Assembly: GCA_023213315.1 (NCBI GenBank)
Contig: JAKCPI010002902.1
Location: 1 to 64,000, forward strand
Source of the DNA: Euborellia annulipes
Taxonomy: Eukaryota; Arthropoda; Insecta; Dermaptera; Anisolabididae
Reading direction: 5' to 3'
Length of the DNA stretch: 64,000 nucleotides
This document shows positions 1 through 44,789 of the stretch, one piece after another (positions within the stretch are counted from its first letter, which is position 1; each line of letters begins with the position of its first letter). The notes beneath the pieces are model-generated. The model worked only from the letters and a program-made list of their open reading frames with translations, did not search any database and was not told the DNA's origin. The position numbers and the translations under genes were made by a program.

Positions 1-147
1 AAAAAAGTGATGTTAAAAAAAAAAAAGATTTTGGAGGGGTCACGACCCCTTGACCCCCCCCTCTGGGACCGCCCTTGCGTAATTATTATATTCTTCATAG
101 GTTTATTTTATTTTAATAAATTTGTATAAAAGAATGAGATCTATGTA

Positions 148-646
148 ACAGGAGAATAGAATAGTAGAGGAGGTGTTGGCGCCAAAAGTGACGTCACGTA
201 AAAAGTAACACTCCTTTCTGTTTTTAATCTCCTGATACATCCCAGACTTATCATCATTGGAATTGTCTGTCTATTTATAATATAAAAAAGTATATTGTCT
301 AATCATGCTGATTTGTGCTACCATCTTGTGGAGATGTTTAGAATAAGTATAATTTTTAAATTCTCCACAAGATGGTAGCACAAATCAGCAAGCTTAGACA
401 AATCTCCCAAGTGAACAGATACAGGTGGATATCATGCTGATTTGTGCTGCTACCTAGTGGAGACATTTAGAATTATGATTTTTAAAGTCCCCACAAGAGT
501 GCAGCACAAATCAGTAGATGATTACTATAATTAATATCATACAATTCCAATGATAATAATTTTTTAAACTACCCGGAGTTTAAAATCTGAGAGGAGTATT
601 ATTTATTTTGGCGCCAAGATACTCCTCTACTATTCTATTCTCCTGT
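148..646. mobile_element. TA-duplicating MITE with nested palindromes (Tc1/mariner-type)
   Basis: The ends are inverted copies: ACAGGAGAATAGAATAGTAG at 148 is mirrored at 646, and the repeat extends about 41 bp to the GGCGCC site with few mismatches. TA dinucleotides flank both ends (146-147 and 647-648). Inside are a second inverted pair around TCATTGGAATTGT (near 254 and 541) and two hairpins whose arms begin GCTGATTTGTGCT (307-334 with 362-389, a perfect 28-bp arm; 436-463 with 488-514, degenerate). No coding sequence. Confidence 0.8.
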
Positions 647-1117
647 TATTAAGGACCATCTTTTAACACAAATTTATTGAATTTTGAATAAAAAAATATA
701 AATAATTATATATAATAGGCCTATATTTAATAATTACTTTGATTGATTATATATTAAAAATACATTTGTTATTGTCGAAATACATTAAAAAAATTATATA
801 TTTTCTAAATTGGATTAAAATGATTTATTACTTAGTAGAAAGAGAGAAAAGATAATGAGAGAGAGTCTGATTTCAACCTATGGGTAAAGTAACGTCATCC
901 ATTTTCTCAGAAACAATTGAAGAAATAAAATATATTTTTTTATTATATTCATCAAATAAAAAAAAAAAAGATAAATTATTTTAATAATGGAAAAATATTT
1001 TAATTAAACTTTTTGATTAATTAAAGAGGTGGTATTTTTTTCTTCGTGAGATGGGTTATAAAGTATATATATTTTTAATTTTTAAATTTATATTTTAAAA
1101 GACTTCCCGGTATGTGA

Positions 1118-1180
1118 CAGACAGTTCAACACTCGCGGGTCACCTATCCATGATTAAGCAGTCGTTGGCTTTGCTTAACC
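1118..1180 (-). repeat. 5S rRNA-like fragment
   Basis: Reverse strand contains GGTTAAGCAAAG, like the 5S internal A box (AGTTAAGCAACG), and TGGATAGGTGACC, like the C box (TGGATGGGTGACC), at roughly 5S spacing, followed by GTGTTGAAC. The rest is diverged. It is probably a 5S pseudogene or the head of a 5S-derived SINE. Confidence 0.5.
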
Positions 1181-1946
1181 AAATGTTCTAAATATTTTTT
1201 TTATTTATAAAATTTTCTAGAAAAGTCCCATGACTGAAAAATGGTATGCCTATCTTTTTTTATAATTGAAAATTTAAAATAGTGAGAAATTTCAGGATTG
1301 TAAAATAATTAAAACATTTAATCAATCGGGATCGCGAATTCTAAAACTCAATTTACAAAATAGTCAATATTTTATTTATTTCTTTACCAATCTCAATGAA
1401 ACTTTAGAAAAAAACTCATTTTTTAATTATAAATCTCTGGTAAAAATTTGGTTTTGATCAGTCAATGCGAAATAAGCTTTTTCGATAATACAATACAATC
1501 AGGGGCGCCGGAACGAATTTGAATCAGGGGGGGGGGACAAAAAATTTTTTTTTTAGATAATTAAAATTATTTAATATGTTCAAATAGTATAAAAAAAAAA
1601 AAAAAAAAAATCTACTATAAAACTTTAAAAATTTAAATTTTAAATAATTTAAAATAAAAATGAATTGTGTCTTTAGATTTTAGGTGATTTTTTTCAAATT
1701 TGTATTTAAATTTTTTTATGCTTGGCTGTTTTTTTTTATTTGAAGGCATTATTATTTAGAGGTGAGATTTGTCATTTGTGAATCCATTTTGTTTCATTTA
1801 TTGGTTTATTCCCTTGTTAGCCAAACACAATGCAGCCCATGTCCCTAGACAAACGGACCACTGGGAGGGGACAATGACGACGAAAGGGCAAAGACAAAAT
1901 CATTCAAGATACTCAAATTTATTAGTCAAATTAAGTTTAGTCCTTT

Positions 1947-2397
1947 CAGTGGCGTAACTACAAGGAAGCAACTGGAAGCGACGATTTATTTATTTATTAA
2001 TATTTATATTTAAAAAAATCATATATTTAATTAACATTTTTTTTTTTTTTTATTTATAGATATCATTATTAGAGAAATTTTTAATCATAGTCCACATTTT
2101 TGTATTAAATAATTATTAAAATTATAAATACTGTTCAACGTTTCGACTGCTTATTCTGCAGCCGTTATCAAGCACTGTGCACTTGCGCCGACTTATAATT
2201 TTAATAAATATTTAATACAAAAATGTGGTCTATGATTAAAAATCCCTCTAATAATAATATTTCAAACCACAAAAGCTTTAATAAACACATTTATAGCTAT
2301 CGTTTAGAAATATTAAAATATGAAATAAAATAAATGTTAGTAGAGGCCCCGTAGTTCTAATTTGCTGATGGGCCTTACGCCTCTAGTTACGTCACTG
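1947..2397. mobile_element. hAT-type MITE with an inner fold-back
   Basis: The left end CAGTGGCGTAACTA is inverted at the right (TAGTTACGTCACTG). The flanks AGTCCTTT and GTTCCTTT agree at 6 of 8 bases, like a decayed 8-bp duplication. Nested inside at about 2065-2253 is a fold-back with arms of about 62 bp flanking a hairpin with GAAACGTTG on the minus strand. Confidence 0.6.
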
Positions 2398-5273
2398 GTT
2401 CCTTTGGCTAGGCGCGCGCCTCCGTGCTGGCACGGAGTGCACGCCGGACCCCGTCAGGAACATCCCGGACTGTCGGTAGCAACCTGTTCGAGCCTGATAA
2501 ATATGGTGCTGTGTTGTTTTTAAGAAGGTGGTGAAAGATGATTGAAGTCGAAGGTGCGAGCCATGTGGAGGGCAAAAATGCAAAAAATCCCACATTGGGG
2601 AAGAGAGAGTTAAGCGCCCCATTCACTTTCAAATCATTCTACGTTAGTCACAGCTCGGACTGCTCAATTTTCTATCTGAATTGACCGAAATTAACCGCTT
2701 TGAAAGTGAATAGGTCACTTACACAGGAAATAGCAAAAAGGTGTTTGAAAATAATATCTTTTAACGTCAGTTATGTTGATTTATGTTCAATTATAGTTTC
2801 TTTGAGAAAGATTACAGATTTAACAATAAGTTTTAGACCTAGGCTTGTTAATATTAAATTATTGACAAAATTATTTATTTATTTATGTTTTTTTTTTTGA
2901 ATTGATCTTAATTATTTAAAACATTCATTGGGGAAAACGATTTTTTAGAATCTAGAATATTTTAACATTAGCGTAAATTTAACAAATATATATGATTGTT
3001 TCTTTTATAAAGTAACATAATTTATAGTTTAACGATATTTTTTTTCTATTGCCACAAATAATCTTTTAACAGATCTTTGATCACCAAAAGCTCTGAACAT
3101 AAAGGCGAAAGTCATGCTAAAATTAATAACAAGTATCAATCTTTTCAACATCAAAAAGTGATTGTTGTATTTGTTTTTCTTTTTGCTTTTTTTTTTTTTT
3201 TTTTTCTTACAAAAAATTTAATTTAGATAAAAATTAACGGGCCTCCAATAGTATGAAATAAAACATTTGGAATTGTCCCACAGACAAAACGTTTTAACAA
3301 AGAAAGCATGGACATAAGGCACGTCATGCTAAGAATTTGCACTTTGTTTAGAACCATGGCCACGCACCACTAGAAAGGAATGAACATTTTAGACCCATGT
3401 TGCTTTTTCTTTTTTCTTTTTTTATAATCACTATCAGGAACAGGAGGTAAAAGTTTCAAATAAAAATGCACACCTTTTTTTTATTAACAAGGTATTCAGA
3501 CATTAAAAATTTATTTTGTAAAAATGATGAATGAGTAGCCATTAACAATGGATCCAAATAAATCTTCCTTTTTTTATATTATTTTATTTTTTATTTATAT
3601 ATATATTTTTCAAGATAAGAAGAGAAACATAATACTTGATGTAGAAAAAAATTATCTAGTTTTTTTTTTTATTTTTTTAATTTTTTTTATAACCATTTCG
3701 AATTCTGGCATTTTGTTAACATTTATAGAACAAGCGTTATCTAGTTTAATATGGTCTTTTTATATGTATATAAATATCTTTGTCAAATATATATATAAAT
3801 ATATTTGGTGATTTTTTTTCAATTTTTAGAATTTAAAATGAAGACTTTTATGGTTGACGCGATTCTAATCAAGCTGCCCAACACAAAAGGCGATGAAATG
3901 AGTAGAGGACTAGCGATAAGTGAGGGTCTCACACACTCGTACGCTCCAAGATTAGTTTTCATTTTTTTGGGTTTTTTTTTTGTTTAAGAGAATTCGAGTA
4001 GAACGATTACAATGGTACTATTTAAAAAAACTAGAGGTATTTGAAATTAGCTTGTGATTTGTTTGTATTTTGTTTACTAAGTGATTTTGCTACAGTGCAT
4101 CCGTTGAGCCTACGCTCACCTACTTTCAGATGCAAACCTCTATCAGTCATTTAAATTTATTTTATTAACAGCCCAAGGAAAGTTCTTAGAAACTAATGCA
4201 TAATTGCAACATCTAGGATTTCATTAAATGTTTTTTTTTTTTTAGTTTTTGTTTTTTACAGACAGAAAAATGCAATCACACAACAGATTTACAAAGTAAA
4301 CTAGAGCACACCGAAAGGGCGCGAATTGTTGGCAGCAAATTTCTCATGCGATATAATTTTTTTATTATATTTTTTTTTTTTTTTTATTTTTTTTTTTTGT
4401 AAGAATCGCCATCGTTGATTTGATTTTAACAAACCAAACTGCACTTACTAGAATTTTTCTTTAAAGAATACTTAATAAATTTACAATTTCTTTATTTTTA
4501 TTTATTTTTTTTTTGTTTCATTTTTAGTTTTTATTTAAATATAAGTACGAACATTTAACAAGGTTAATGATTTTTTTTTCATTTGTCCATTTGATGAAAA
4601 GTCGCGTGGAGTGGGAGGCCTTAATAAAATGTCAAAATATATGCGTTTAATCGTAATTATTGATGGTGTCTCATAAAATGTACTATACAATTTTTTTTGT
4701 TAAACAAGAGGGGTTGAGGAGGCGTAAGGCCAAAAGCCACGCTTTGCAAATACAATCGGTTAATAAAAATACTTTCAACTTTAACATGTCTATCCTATCG
4801 GCTAGTATTTAACAAGAAATACACCAAGAAAAAGTCTATAACAAAATTAATCTAATAGTTTCTGATCATTTGAGCACTCGAGACGTAAAAAGGCGAAGTC
4901 CCGAAGAGCGCAGAGACCAGTGGATGATTAGCGTCCTTTTTGAACTCCTATTGATCTCATTTCGAATCTATCATTACAGTCTAATTAAAGTAGTGTTAAA
5001 GACAGTGACTTTGTATTAGGGGAAGTTCGATAAAAATTACAAATAAAATCACTCTAGCAGATAAGATAACATTATTTAACAATGCTTCCCTTATCCAAAG
5101 TCTTCTGTCAAAAATGTCTTCATTTTATATTTTTTTTTACTAAAATATCTTACAATAATTACATGACATGCATAATGAGCTCTCGCTCAAACCACCTTGT
5201 TCTAGTTGTGTGTCTGTCACCAGAACTTACCTTAACTGTCTTTTAGCGTTAATAAATAATATAATAGTATATA

Positions 5274-5304
<31 letters not shown>

Positions 5305-5629
5305 GTGTGTGTGTGGGTATAAATATATATATACAAATCACTTAGTCAAATAGTGGCAGCGGTCACTGAGATAAGTGAAATGGCAGCGGCGGCGGCGCGA
5401 GTGCGACAACAACAACAACAACAACAACGAGAGAGAAGAGCGAGGATAGGAGTGTTTATGTGTTTTGTGTGTAATATATATAATATGTGTGTATGTTTAT
5501 GTGTGGCTGGAGGGCTGGAAGGACGGTGTTCTCGTGGCCGAGTCACTGCGTCGAAGAGGAAGGCTGCAGCGGCTGTCGCGGCTGTCGCGGGAGTAGGTGC
5601 TTCAGGTGGATATGCACCGGTGGGCTGCA
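2398..5629. other. Intergenic or 3'-flank region without firm genes
   Basis: It opens with a GC-rich dispersed repeat at 2400-2640 (CCGTGCTGGCACGGAGTGCA) that also occurs near 41520 and 42725. The rest is AT-rich with poly-T runs, a (TA)n and (TG)n tract at 5267-5316 and a (CAA)n tract at 5406-5430. A plus-strand segment after TTTTTAG at 3829 encodes MKTFMVDAILIKLPNTKGDE and might be an isolated exon, but support is poor. The part just below 5630 is the 3'UTR of the ETAV isoform. Confidence 0.5.
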
Positions 5630-37676
<32,047 letters not shown>

Positions 37677-39319
37677 CTGCAACAATAAAAAATTCACATG
37701 TCAATTATTATTTGCTTGAGAAAAAAAAATAAAAAAAATAATCAATTTGGTTTTTGTTGATCTCACTCTTGTAATTGAGTTAAATCATAATTACAATGGA
37801 TCTTTGAAAAATATGATAGAAGAAAATTTCTCTCATCAAGAGGTTAAGATATTTTTATAAGTTCTTGTTAGGTATATTCATTTAAAAGGTTAATTTTTAA
37901 AACAAATTAAAAGAAAATACATTTTTTAATTAAGAAAGAACAAATTTCTATCAATAAATTAGTAATATCTTACAATAATTTGAAATTTGGAATAAAGTCA
38001 GTTTCATCCGTCAATGAAGTTAAAACAAAATGAAATTAGAAACAGATTAGAAACGAATGTAATGGCGTCACATATAAACCTTTTTTAAAATAGAAAATAT
38101 TAATTTACAAAAGGAGAAAATACAATTTCAACAAATGGAAAAATTAGTTTTTTTTTAGATGAAATATTTCTAACAAACAATAATATCATAAAACAAATTA
38201 TTTAATAATAGTGAAATTAGCCACTTTATATAAAGTTACAAAATTCAAACGTATTATTGTTTAAATTTAAAAATTATTTTTATTTATAGAAAGATTTAGT
38301 GCAGATTTAGTGGATGTGGTTTGTCTGAGATCATCAGAAATTAAAAGTATAACCTATTTGTTTCATAAGGTGATCAATACTCGTTGCTTTAAAAAAAAAA
38401 ACAACAATGTAGGCTATCTCTATATTATAGATAGATAAAAATTTTTCAATAATACTTTACGTCTCAGCTATTGTTTTATTTATTGTTATTTATCTCTACC
38501 GTGTGAAGGTTGCGGAGCTGAGAGCTTTGGCAAACTCAAGTGGGAGCATGGGGGCCCAAGGGGCTCGAACCTGGGGGGGAGCTGAAGAGGGGTCCAGCTC
38601 CCCAGAAAAAGTACCATTATTCGTATAAAATATAAAGTACATTTATTTCTTTGTATTTACTTACATAATTCACATACATTTTCTTCATATTTTATGTACT
38701 GATTTAATAAACTTTTCTTGAAGGTGTTATAAAGATGTTCTTTGAAATAGAATCCTTTTGAACTTTGAAAGTTATAATTTTAAATTCTGAATTCTACACA
38801 TTATCATTTATAATAAAAAAGATGACCATCATTCTCAAAAATATTAACAAACTTTAAATAAACTTCAATTTTAAGTAAAAACTGCTATAGGTATTTATTA
38901 AGATTTAAAGCTTAAGGAGAAAAACTCAATAACTCAACAAATTACTAACTTAGTAACTTGTCCCCTTGGCAGCCAAACATGCTTTCAGTCAACTGCGGCA
39001 TCTCAAGGAATAATTTAACCTAAATCTTACAGTATTTAGAGGTTAAATTGTTTGTTCCGGTTTGTTTATTGAATTACAACCATTTTTTTTTGTGGTATTT
39101 GCAGTATGTGTATTAGGGGTATGACTTTTCGACTTTTTTTTAAGATTTCCTGTATCACTACTCAATGAACTTTTGCCCATTAATGACTAAAATGGCGTTT
39201 ATTCCATGAAACTATTAAAAAAGGTCACGCGCAACCACTTTGAAATTTTAGGTTGACTAGTCTTGTATTATATTATAAGCTGGTATATAAGAGAGGTGTT
39301 CAAAGCGGGTAGTTGAGAT

Positions 39320-39717
39320 TAGGGTCCGACCGAAACAAGATTTTCAGCCGAAACCGAAACCGAATATTCGGCCTCAACCTTAGTTTCGGCCGAAACCGTA
39401 ACCGAAACCGAAACTTGTATTTCCTATAAAAATTTTTTTTCTTTTTCCCTTTTTTTTTTTTTTTTGAATTTTTTTTCCCTCCCGTGAAAATCATTTTACC
39501 TTTTTTTTTTAGCGAGACTAAATTTTTTTCTCCCTCAAGTGCAAATCATTTACCTTTTTTTTTTTTTTTGCATGCGAGTCTCATCCCATTTTTTCAGACT
39601 CTGGTTTCGGCCGGCCGAAAGTTTCGGCTACTTTTTGGCCGAAACCGAAACTACGGGCGAAACCATAATTTTTGGGAAACTGGCCGAAACCGAAACCGAA
39701 TATTCGGTCGGTTCCTA
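39320..39717. mobile_element. hAT-type MITE with CCGAAACCGAAA arrays and perfect 8-bp duplication
   Basis: TAGGGTCCGACCGAA at the left is inverted at the right end (ATTCGGTCGGTTCCTA). GTTGAGAT occurs on both sides (39312-39319 and 39718-39725). Subterminal regions are arrays of CCGAAAC units in both orientations, ending in CCGAATATTCGG palindromes. No coding sequence. Confidence 0.85.
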
Positions 39718-40133
39718 GTTGAGATTCACTTAGCTTAATTTGCTTAATTTGGTATCAATTATAACTTTCAGAACGCTCTAGAAAATCCTGGGGGGGGGGG
39801 GGTAAGGTACCCTCTGGGAAGAGGTAAGCCAAAATCATAGTTAGGCCTAAATATTTTATTTTTTCTCATAATGATATAATGCTAAAATATTTAAATTCTA
39901 TTTAAAAAAAAGCAAATTTTAATAAAAAGTCACCTGAATAGGCAACCTGCAAGCCCGACGCAGTCGAGCTTAGCGTCTAGTAACTTATTAATATATATGA
40001 TAAAATGTAAAAATGAATAAATACAAATGAAAAGAGAGAAATTTTATTATTTTATAAATTATTTCTTAGGCTACATACTTAATTATTTAAATTGCTTCAT
40101 AAGGCAGCTGAAATGACTGCTGAAAGATGAGAG

Positions 40134-41059
40134 TAGGGGAGACTGTTGTACCTTGGACCACTTTTTACATTTTATTTTTTTACGCCAAAGTTTTTTGAAA
40201 TTATAATACTTGAACAGGATCCAGCCATAGTTTAAACCTTTCAGAACAACATAAGATATTGATAAATTATATATTTGTATAACTTTAGACAAGATAAATT
40301 AAAATCTATTGATATGTAAATTGGTCCATGGTACACGATGTTCGTGTACCTTGGGACATACCTCTTGTACCCTTTATAAAGATTAATATACATATTAGGC
40401 ATATCCAGGGATTCTTATTTAAGCCATTTGGTATCCAAATTGCTTAAATAAAATCATCGGACTGCCTGGGGTCCGAACCCGCGACTTTGGCATACGAGGT
40501 TAGCACGCTAACCTCTACACCAAACCCCGAGGGCCCTACAAGCATTTTTCTTCATCACTGTCCTCGTTATCAGTGGATACAAGGCTTAACGCTTCATCTG
40601 AATCAGAGGAGGAGCTTGATTTCTGCACAACACATGCGTTACAACGTCTTGGACCAGCGGTCCAAGGTACACGATGACGTTTGTATCCAAGGTACACGAT
40701 GGTCTCATTTTAAGCAAAAATGGCCACCTACAAGTAAATACCTAACCAATTTTCAAAACAGAGTGAGCGTTTTACTCACCAAAAAATGCGTTATCCACGT
40801 AGTCAGTTAGTAGAAATGCTAGTACCAACTTCCCGGAAGTACGGACATTCAACAAACGAAAATTTTACTTTTACTATTAAAATAAGATTTTTGCTACGCA
40901 AAACCGAAAACAGAAACTGACAGCTGCAAAACTCAACCTGTGCACTGGTTTGACCACAGTGGTTAAAAGGGATCACCCGGAGTCCGCTAGGTTGCATCAC
41001 TTACTAGATAAGTGGACTGGTCCAAGGTACACCATGTCCTAGGTACAACAGTCTCCCCT
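40134..41059. mobile_element. 926-bp inverted-repeat element with GGTACACGAT repeats
   Basis: The ends TAGGGGAGACTGTTGTACC and GGTACAACAGTCTCCCCTA are perfect inverted repeats. The interior repeats GGTCCAAGGTACACGATG in several copies. A tRNA-like sequence is at 40462-40535 (minus strand). Plus-strand open frames inside are short and unremarkable, so it is probably non-autonomous. Superfamily not determined. Confidence 0.75.
40462..40535 (-). repeat. tRNA-like sequence (tRNA relic or SINE head)
   Basis: Minus strand reads GGTGTAGAGGTTAGCGTGCT (box A-like), CCTCGTATGCCAAAG in the anticodon-arm position, and GCGGGTTCGGACCCC (box B). Length suits a tRNA, but stem pairing is imperfect and it lies inside a transposable element, so a functional tRNA is unlikely. 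Confidence 0.5.
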
Positions 41060-42949
41060 AGGCCTATAATATCCAGTTTATTTATATAAAATAATTCACA
41101 AATAGTTTGGGTAAATGCTAATTATCTCTTAAAACAAGTGGGTCTGGTTAAACGAGTGTCTAATTCAATTCATTCAATAGCTTTGTGTCACTCACAACAG
41201 TTGATTTAATCATGCCATTACTTCATTTAAAGCTAGATATAATGGGACGGGTCAAATTAAAGGCGTAATCAAGTTTAAAAGAATGAGGGAGGCGTTTAGC
41301 CCCTAGAACTATCTGTTCAATTAGAAATTACAACCTTGGTAAAATTAAAAATTTTATTGGTAATTTTCTAAAAGGTTATAGGCCTAGTTATTGAGCTAGG
41401 TCAGTTTCCAACCTTTGGAATAAAGAAATTAAATCTTTTAAAAAAGTAGGAAACAACACCTGACCAGATAGACGCAAGTTTTTTACCTCTGCCTGGGCAG
41501 GGCCTTTCCTGGCGGGGGTGCACTCCGTGCCAGCCCCTAAGGGCGCCGGAGTCGCCAAATCTGGGTGAAATCTTTAAAAGTGAGATCAACTCCCGTCAGA
41601 GATTAATTTTTTTCTCTCCCTGCTTATGTACCTTGTCAGTGGCGGATTAATGCAATTTTGTGGGGGGGGGCGGTTTTTTTTTTTATTTTTTTTTTATTTA
41701 AGGACTTTGTCGGCATCTATGGCCATTTAGACCTCTTTCCTATTTATTTAAATCGATTGGTAACAAATTCAATTGAAATTAAAGAGAGGAAGTCATAATT
41801 TCTTTACATTACTAGTTTTTATAACTGTTTGAATTTCTTCTCGGGGGGGGGGGGATCGCCCCCACCGCCCCCCTCCCTTTAATTCGCCCCTACTATACGT
41901 AGTATATAGTATATGAGTGCGTTTGTGAGAGAGGCTCTTCAGGATTTTTATGCAGCAAAACCCCTAAATATGCCATATAATATGTAATAAAAGTATTAAA
42001 ATATGCAATATATATATGACAAAAAATTTTCCGGCCTTCTTCAGGACATATGTTTGCCTCAAGAGCGAATCGAGAGGAGTTTCTAGGGGGGAGGGAGGGG
42101 GTATTCTGGTGTGACAGCACACAATTTTTGCTTCCTTTCGGTAATTTAAAGGGGAATTCTATACTTGTTTACCAGAATATATTTACAAATCAAATTTTTA
42201 AATATTAATTTTTAAAATTTCATATTAAAAATTTCCAAAAAAAATATCGTTCTCAAATCTCGGAGGGGGGGGGGTAATTACCTCCTTTACCCTGCCCATT
42301 TTGTATCCGCCCTTGGTTTGCCTCGAGCTTAGAGAGGCTCTTGGGAACTTCTGACATACAACACATTCGTCAGAGAGCATGCTTTCTCGTTCAAGAGACA
42401 CTCTAAATGAAACTTTTGCCGAAATATATTTAAAATATATTTTAAATATACTCACCAAATATGCAAAAATATGCAATATAAAATTTGAACCAGAGTGCCA
42501 AGGGGTCATGATTCGGATGGAAAATTGGTTTTCCGGGAGCACTTTACATATACTAAAAAAAAAGAAAAGGAACAAAAATGTAATGGAGAGGGAGTGAAGA
42601 GTTAGCGAGTTGCAGTCGAGCTATTGATCTCTCCAGAATAGGAAATCGATACTTTGCGATTGATAGGTGACCTATTAAACAGAAATAAATGTTGACACCA
42701 GTAGGAATCTAACCAGCTTACGGCCGTGCACTCCGTGCCAGAGGGCGCCAGAGGCTCTTTTCTTTCTCAAGGGGCTCCTGAGACGCCAAACCCGGGTGGG
42801 ATCCTCAAATGTGAGTTTGGCCTCCCCCCCCCCCCACCCGGAAAAACCTATTTGGGACATCTCATCCGGAATTAACAAACTAAATCTCTTAGAGATGCAG
42901 AGAATTTGTTTTTCCCCTCTCTGCATATGCTTATGTTTGTGGGAGAGGC

Positions 42950-42989
<40 letters not shown>

Positions 42990-43234
42990 GTGATAGTTGT
43001 AAATAAAGAAATACCGATGGCTTTAGGTAGAATTCGTCTTTTTATTCTAAATTCTCCTGGGAGGGTTGATTAAAAGAGATTTAATTTCAACTGAAATAAG
43101 GTTAAGCAAGGCCAATTCCTTATTAACTTCGGATATGTGACCCGAGAAGGAATAAAATTGTATGTAAATAAAACATGAATTGGATTTAGAAACCGAATCA
43201 CTATAAATAAATAAATACGAGTAGTTTTCATTAC

Positions 43235-43450
43235 TCCCCAAGATCACCTATCCATGACTCATCACTGTTTGTGTTACTTAACAAAAGTGATGTTGGCGTT
43301 AATCATTCGTATAATATCACAAATGAGATAAAAATTAAATAAAGTGAATGTGCCGGTAGCCTGGCAACCGCCACCGAGATCGTTGCAGTTAAGCAATGCC
43401 ACGCACGGCGGAATCTCGAGTGAGAGGACCCAAAACACCAGCGTGTTGAA
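43235..43450. repeat. Two 5S rRNA-like fragments
   Basis: On the minus strand at 43235-43290: TTGTTAAGTAACAC and CATGGATAGGTGATC resemble the 5S A and C boxes. On the plus strand at 43350-43450: GATCGTTGCAGTTAAGCAAT, GGACCCAAAACACC and GCGTGTTG follow 5S order. Both are diverged. Confidence 0.45.
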
Positions 43451-43704
43451 CGTCCCCCGGTTGTCAAGGGTGGTATCGTGAAGTTAATAAATAAATGCAA
43501 TATATATAATTAGAATATATTCAATCAACTGTTAGATTCAACGACATCGCATTTATGAAAGAGGTCAAGTTCTGAAAAAAGGGGGTAAAAAAAATAAGTT
43601 AATTTTTTTTTTTTTTTTTTTAAGATTTGTATTTTTTTCTTTCTCTTATTATATAACTCTTTAAAGTTTATTTGTTAATCAAACGATACAAACAAGGCAT
43701 ACGA

Positions 43705-44000
43705 GAGTGGTATGAAAAGTTTCCAACCCCAACAAAGAAGTAAGACATTTTCCTTCAGATTTATTTTTATTTTTCAACATGGTCTCTACACACTTCTCGT
43801 AGCGATGTTCCCATCTCTTTAACCCGTCCAAAAGGTATTCGGCATCTTTCTCTGCAAAATAATTGTTTCAGAAGGTGATGGCTTCTTCATGTGAAGAAAA
43901 TCCGTCTTCTGAGTTTAAGGAACGAAAAGAAGTCACTTGGAGTCATCTCTCTGACGCGAGCCACGGCTCTCGGGCAAGGAATAAATGTTAAAAGCTAGAT
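43705..44000 (-). pseudogene. Decayed mariner-family transposase C-terminus with terminal repeat
   Basis: Minus-strand translation gives HEEAITF, a stop in place of an expected Trp, then NNYFAEKDAEYLLDGLKRWE and HRYEKCVE. This resembles the C-terminal helix region of mariner transposases, where RWEKC motifs are usual. It runs into a terminal-repeat-like GGTTGGAAACTTTTCATACC at the 43.7-kb end. The rest of the element is missing. Confidence 0.55.
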
Positions 44001-44256
44001 GAGCTTTCTTTCTTTGAGGAATTAAGAAAGAATATGATTGACATTTATTATTTAAGTGAAAATATTTTTAAAAATTGACTGAAATATTGAAAATATTTAT
44101 AAAGCTATAAATTGTATATAGTCTAAATATTTTTTACAATTTATTTTGAAGATCTATAAATAAAAAAAAAAAATTTATTTGATTAGTGAAAAAAATTATT
44201 AAAATTTTAAGTATTCAAAAATGATGTGTTATTTATGTATGGGTAATTTTAGGAAC

Positions 44257-44474
44257 GTACCATCTATTGCAATAGTATTGAGAATAAAGCCCGGAAGTTA
44301 GGCATCCCAAATGGCAGCTGGTCTGTCTAAGAAATATCTTTTTCAAAGCAGGCAATTGGGCGATCTGCCTTTATTACCATAAAAATTTATCTTTTTAATA
44401 TATTAGTGAACGTGTACCATTTGGGCTGCCTAACTGCCGGGCTTTATTCTCAATACTATTGCAATAGATGGTAC
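44257..44474. mobile_element. 218-bp MITE with 50-bp inverted ends
   Basis: GTACCATCTATTGCAATAGT at the left is mirrored at the right end, and the pairing continues through ATTGAGAATAAAGCCCGG and AGTTAGGCA to CCAAATGG. The interior is short and AT-rich. The target duplication is not clear. Confidence 0.75.
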
Positions 44475-44789
44475 CTTTAATTTTATTTAGCTAAAAGGGT
44501 TTCAAGTGGAGTTGTAAACCAGTATGTAAAAAAATAACACTGGCCGACAAGATTTTCTTCACAAGAAATCTGATTAGTGATTATTCTTTTTGTAGGAACC
44601 AAAACAAATATTACTTTCAAATATTTTTTTAAATCTTGAGGATTCTTGCCTGATGGTTGAACTGAAATGATATTTGAATTCAGCATGAAAAATATTTCTA
44701 CAATCTCATATCTTTCGTTATTCTTGTGAAAGAAAAAAGTTCAATTTTTTCGACCAGTGAGTCTACTTGTGTTTTTTCTTTGCTGACGT

